From contig JAIRZX010000664.1 of the NCBI GenBank assembly GCA_031267005.1, positions 1-5,698 of the forward strand: DNA of 5,698 nt. The letters run 5' to 3'. The position numbers and the translations under genes were made by a program. This DNA comes from Deltaproteobacteria bacterium (GTDB taxonomy: Bacteria; Desulfobacterota; Desulfarculia; Adiutricales; Adiutricaceae). Under the pieces are notes generated by a model. The model saw only the letters and a list, made by a program, of their open reading frames with translations. It ran no database searches and had not been told where the DNA came from. Of the stretch, positions 5,603 to 5,698 are shown piece by piece (the stretch's first letter is position 1; each line of letters opens with the position of its first letter).

Positions 5603-5698
5603 CTAACCGGCGTCGGCCCTCTCCGCCTTTCTCTTGAGGCCCTCTCGGGCCGCCCGGCAGAACCGTTTCCGGACGCCGTCTCCTACCGCCCGGCAGAG
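5603..5698 (-). CDS. Possible C-terminal tail of an unidentified upstream protein (5' end outside the window)
   Basis: From the right edge one minus-strand frame stays open for 31 codons to a TAG at 5605-5603. Its codons end mostly in G or C, as in atpD. It contains two successive 12-residue blocks, LCRAVGDGVRKR and FCRAAREGLKRK, which differ almost only by conservative exchanges (L/F, D/E, V/L, R/K), then AERADAG. The exchanges follow protein chemistry although about a third of the bases changed, which favours this being a translated frame. The matching DNA is the 11-mer CCGCCCGGCAG at 5650-5660 and 5686-5696. The peptide is basic and resembles no ATP synthase gamma C-terminus I know, so I give no family. 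A second minus-strand frame is also open here, and GC-rich DNA produces false frames easily, so confidence is low. Confidence 0.35.
   Translation of the reverse strand, partial: LCRAVGDGVRKRFCRAAREGLKRKAERADAG

Noticed and set aside
3706..5637. A 643-codon plus-strand open frame antisense to atpD and part of atpC
   Set aside because: It mirrors codons of a certain ATP synthase gene in GC-rich DNA. The product is a His/Gly/Val/Leu-rich string with no family features, and such long antisense frames are expected opposite G/C-ending codons.
5603..5698. End of the ATP synthase gamma subunit gene (atpG)
   Set aside because: Position and strand fit, but the tail lacks the usual gamma C-terminal helix pattern and is instead Arg-rich with 12-residue repeats.

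Overview
The window suggests a bacterium with a GC-rich core genome. All three clear genes other than the lipoprotein have strongly G/C-ending codons. The F-type ATP synthase beta and epsilon subunits are bacterial, and the general look of the beta subunit would fit Desulfobacterota-like lineages, but that placement is a guess. Every convincing gene lies on the minus strand, so the biological reading order runs from the right end to the left.

Right end (5698 to 3245): the window opens with what may be the arginine-rich C-terminal tail of an unidentified protein (5698-5603), carrying two 12-residue repeats. It is followed by a very GC-rich, hairpin- and repeat-filled spacer. Then come atpD (F1 beta, 5343-3928) and atpC (F1 epsilon, 3890-3402), 37 bases apart. 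A strong intrinsic terminator at 3284-3247 closes the unit. The gamma subunit gene that normally precedes atpD is not visible. Together atpD and atpC supply the catalytic subunit and the central-stalk regulatory subunit of the membrane-bound proton- or sodium-driven ATP synthase.

Middle (3244 to 2553): no intact gene is visible. The stretch holds a diverged array with an 18-base period (2868-3210) that reads as hexapeptides of the type x-P-F-x-A-G, with one apparent frame slip. Next to it is a short AT-rich 12-base tandem repeat (2767-2812).

Left of centre (2552 to 1647): a lipoprotein gene with a signal peptide and lipobox cysteine, a five-copy DNGG repeat encoded by 18-base DNA units, a Ser/Pro/Glu linker, and a C-terminal domain resembling DUF5780. 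Its C-terminal half is clearly more AT-rich than the flanking housekeeping genes, which hints at acquisition from elsewhere.

Left end (1646 to 1): about 840 bases of AT-rich DNA without a convincing gene, holding small direct, inverted and tandem repeats. Then comes the start and most of an EamA/DMT-family transporter, cut off by the window edge.

The genes do not form one pathway. The window joins the end of the ATP synthase operon to an accessory stretch. The points most worth a second look are the decayed hexapeptide array, the in-frame amber codon in the arginine-rich tail, and the DUF5780-like lipoprotein. I found no clear new defence, mobile or RNA system.
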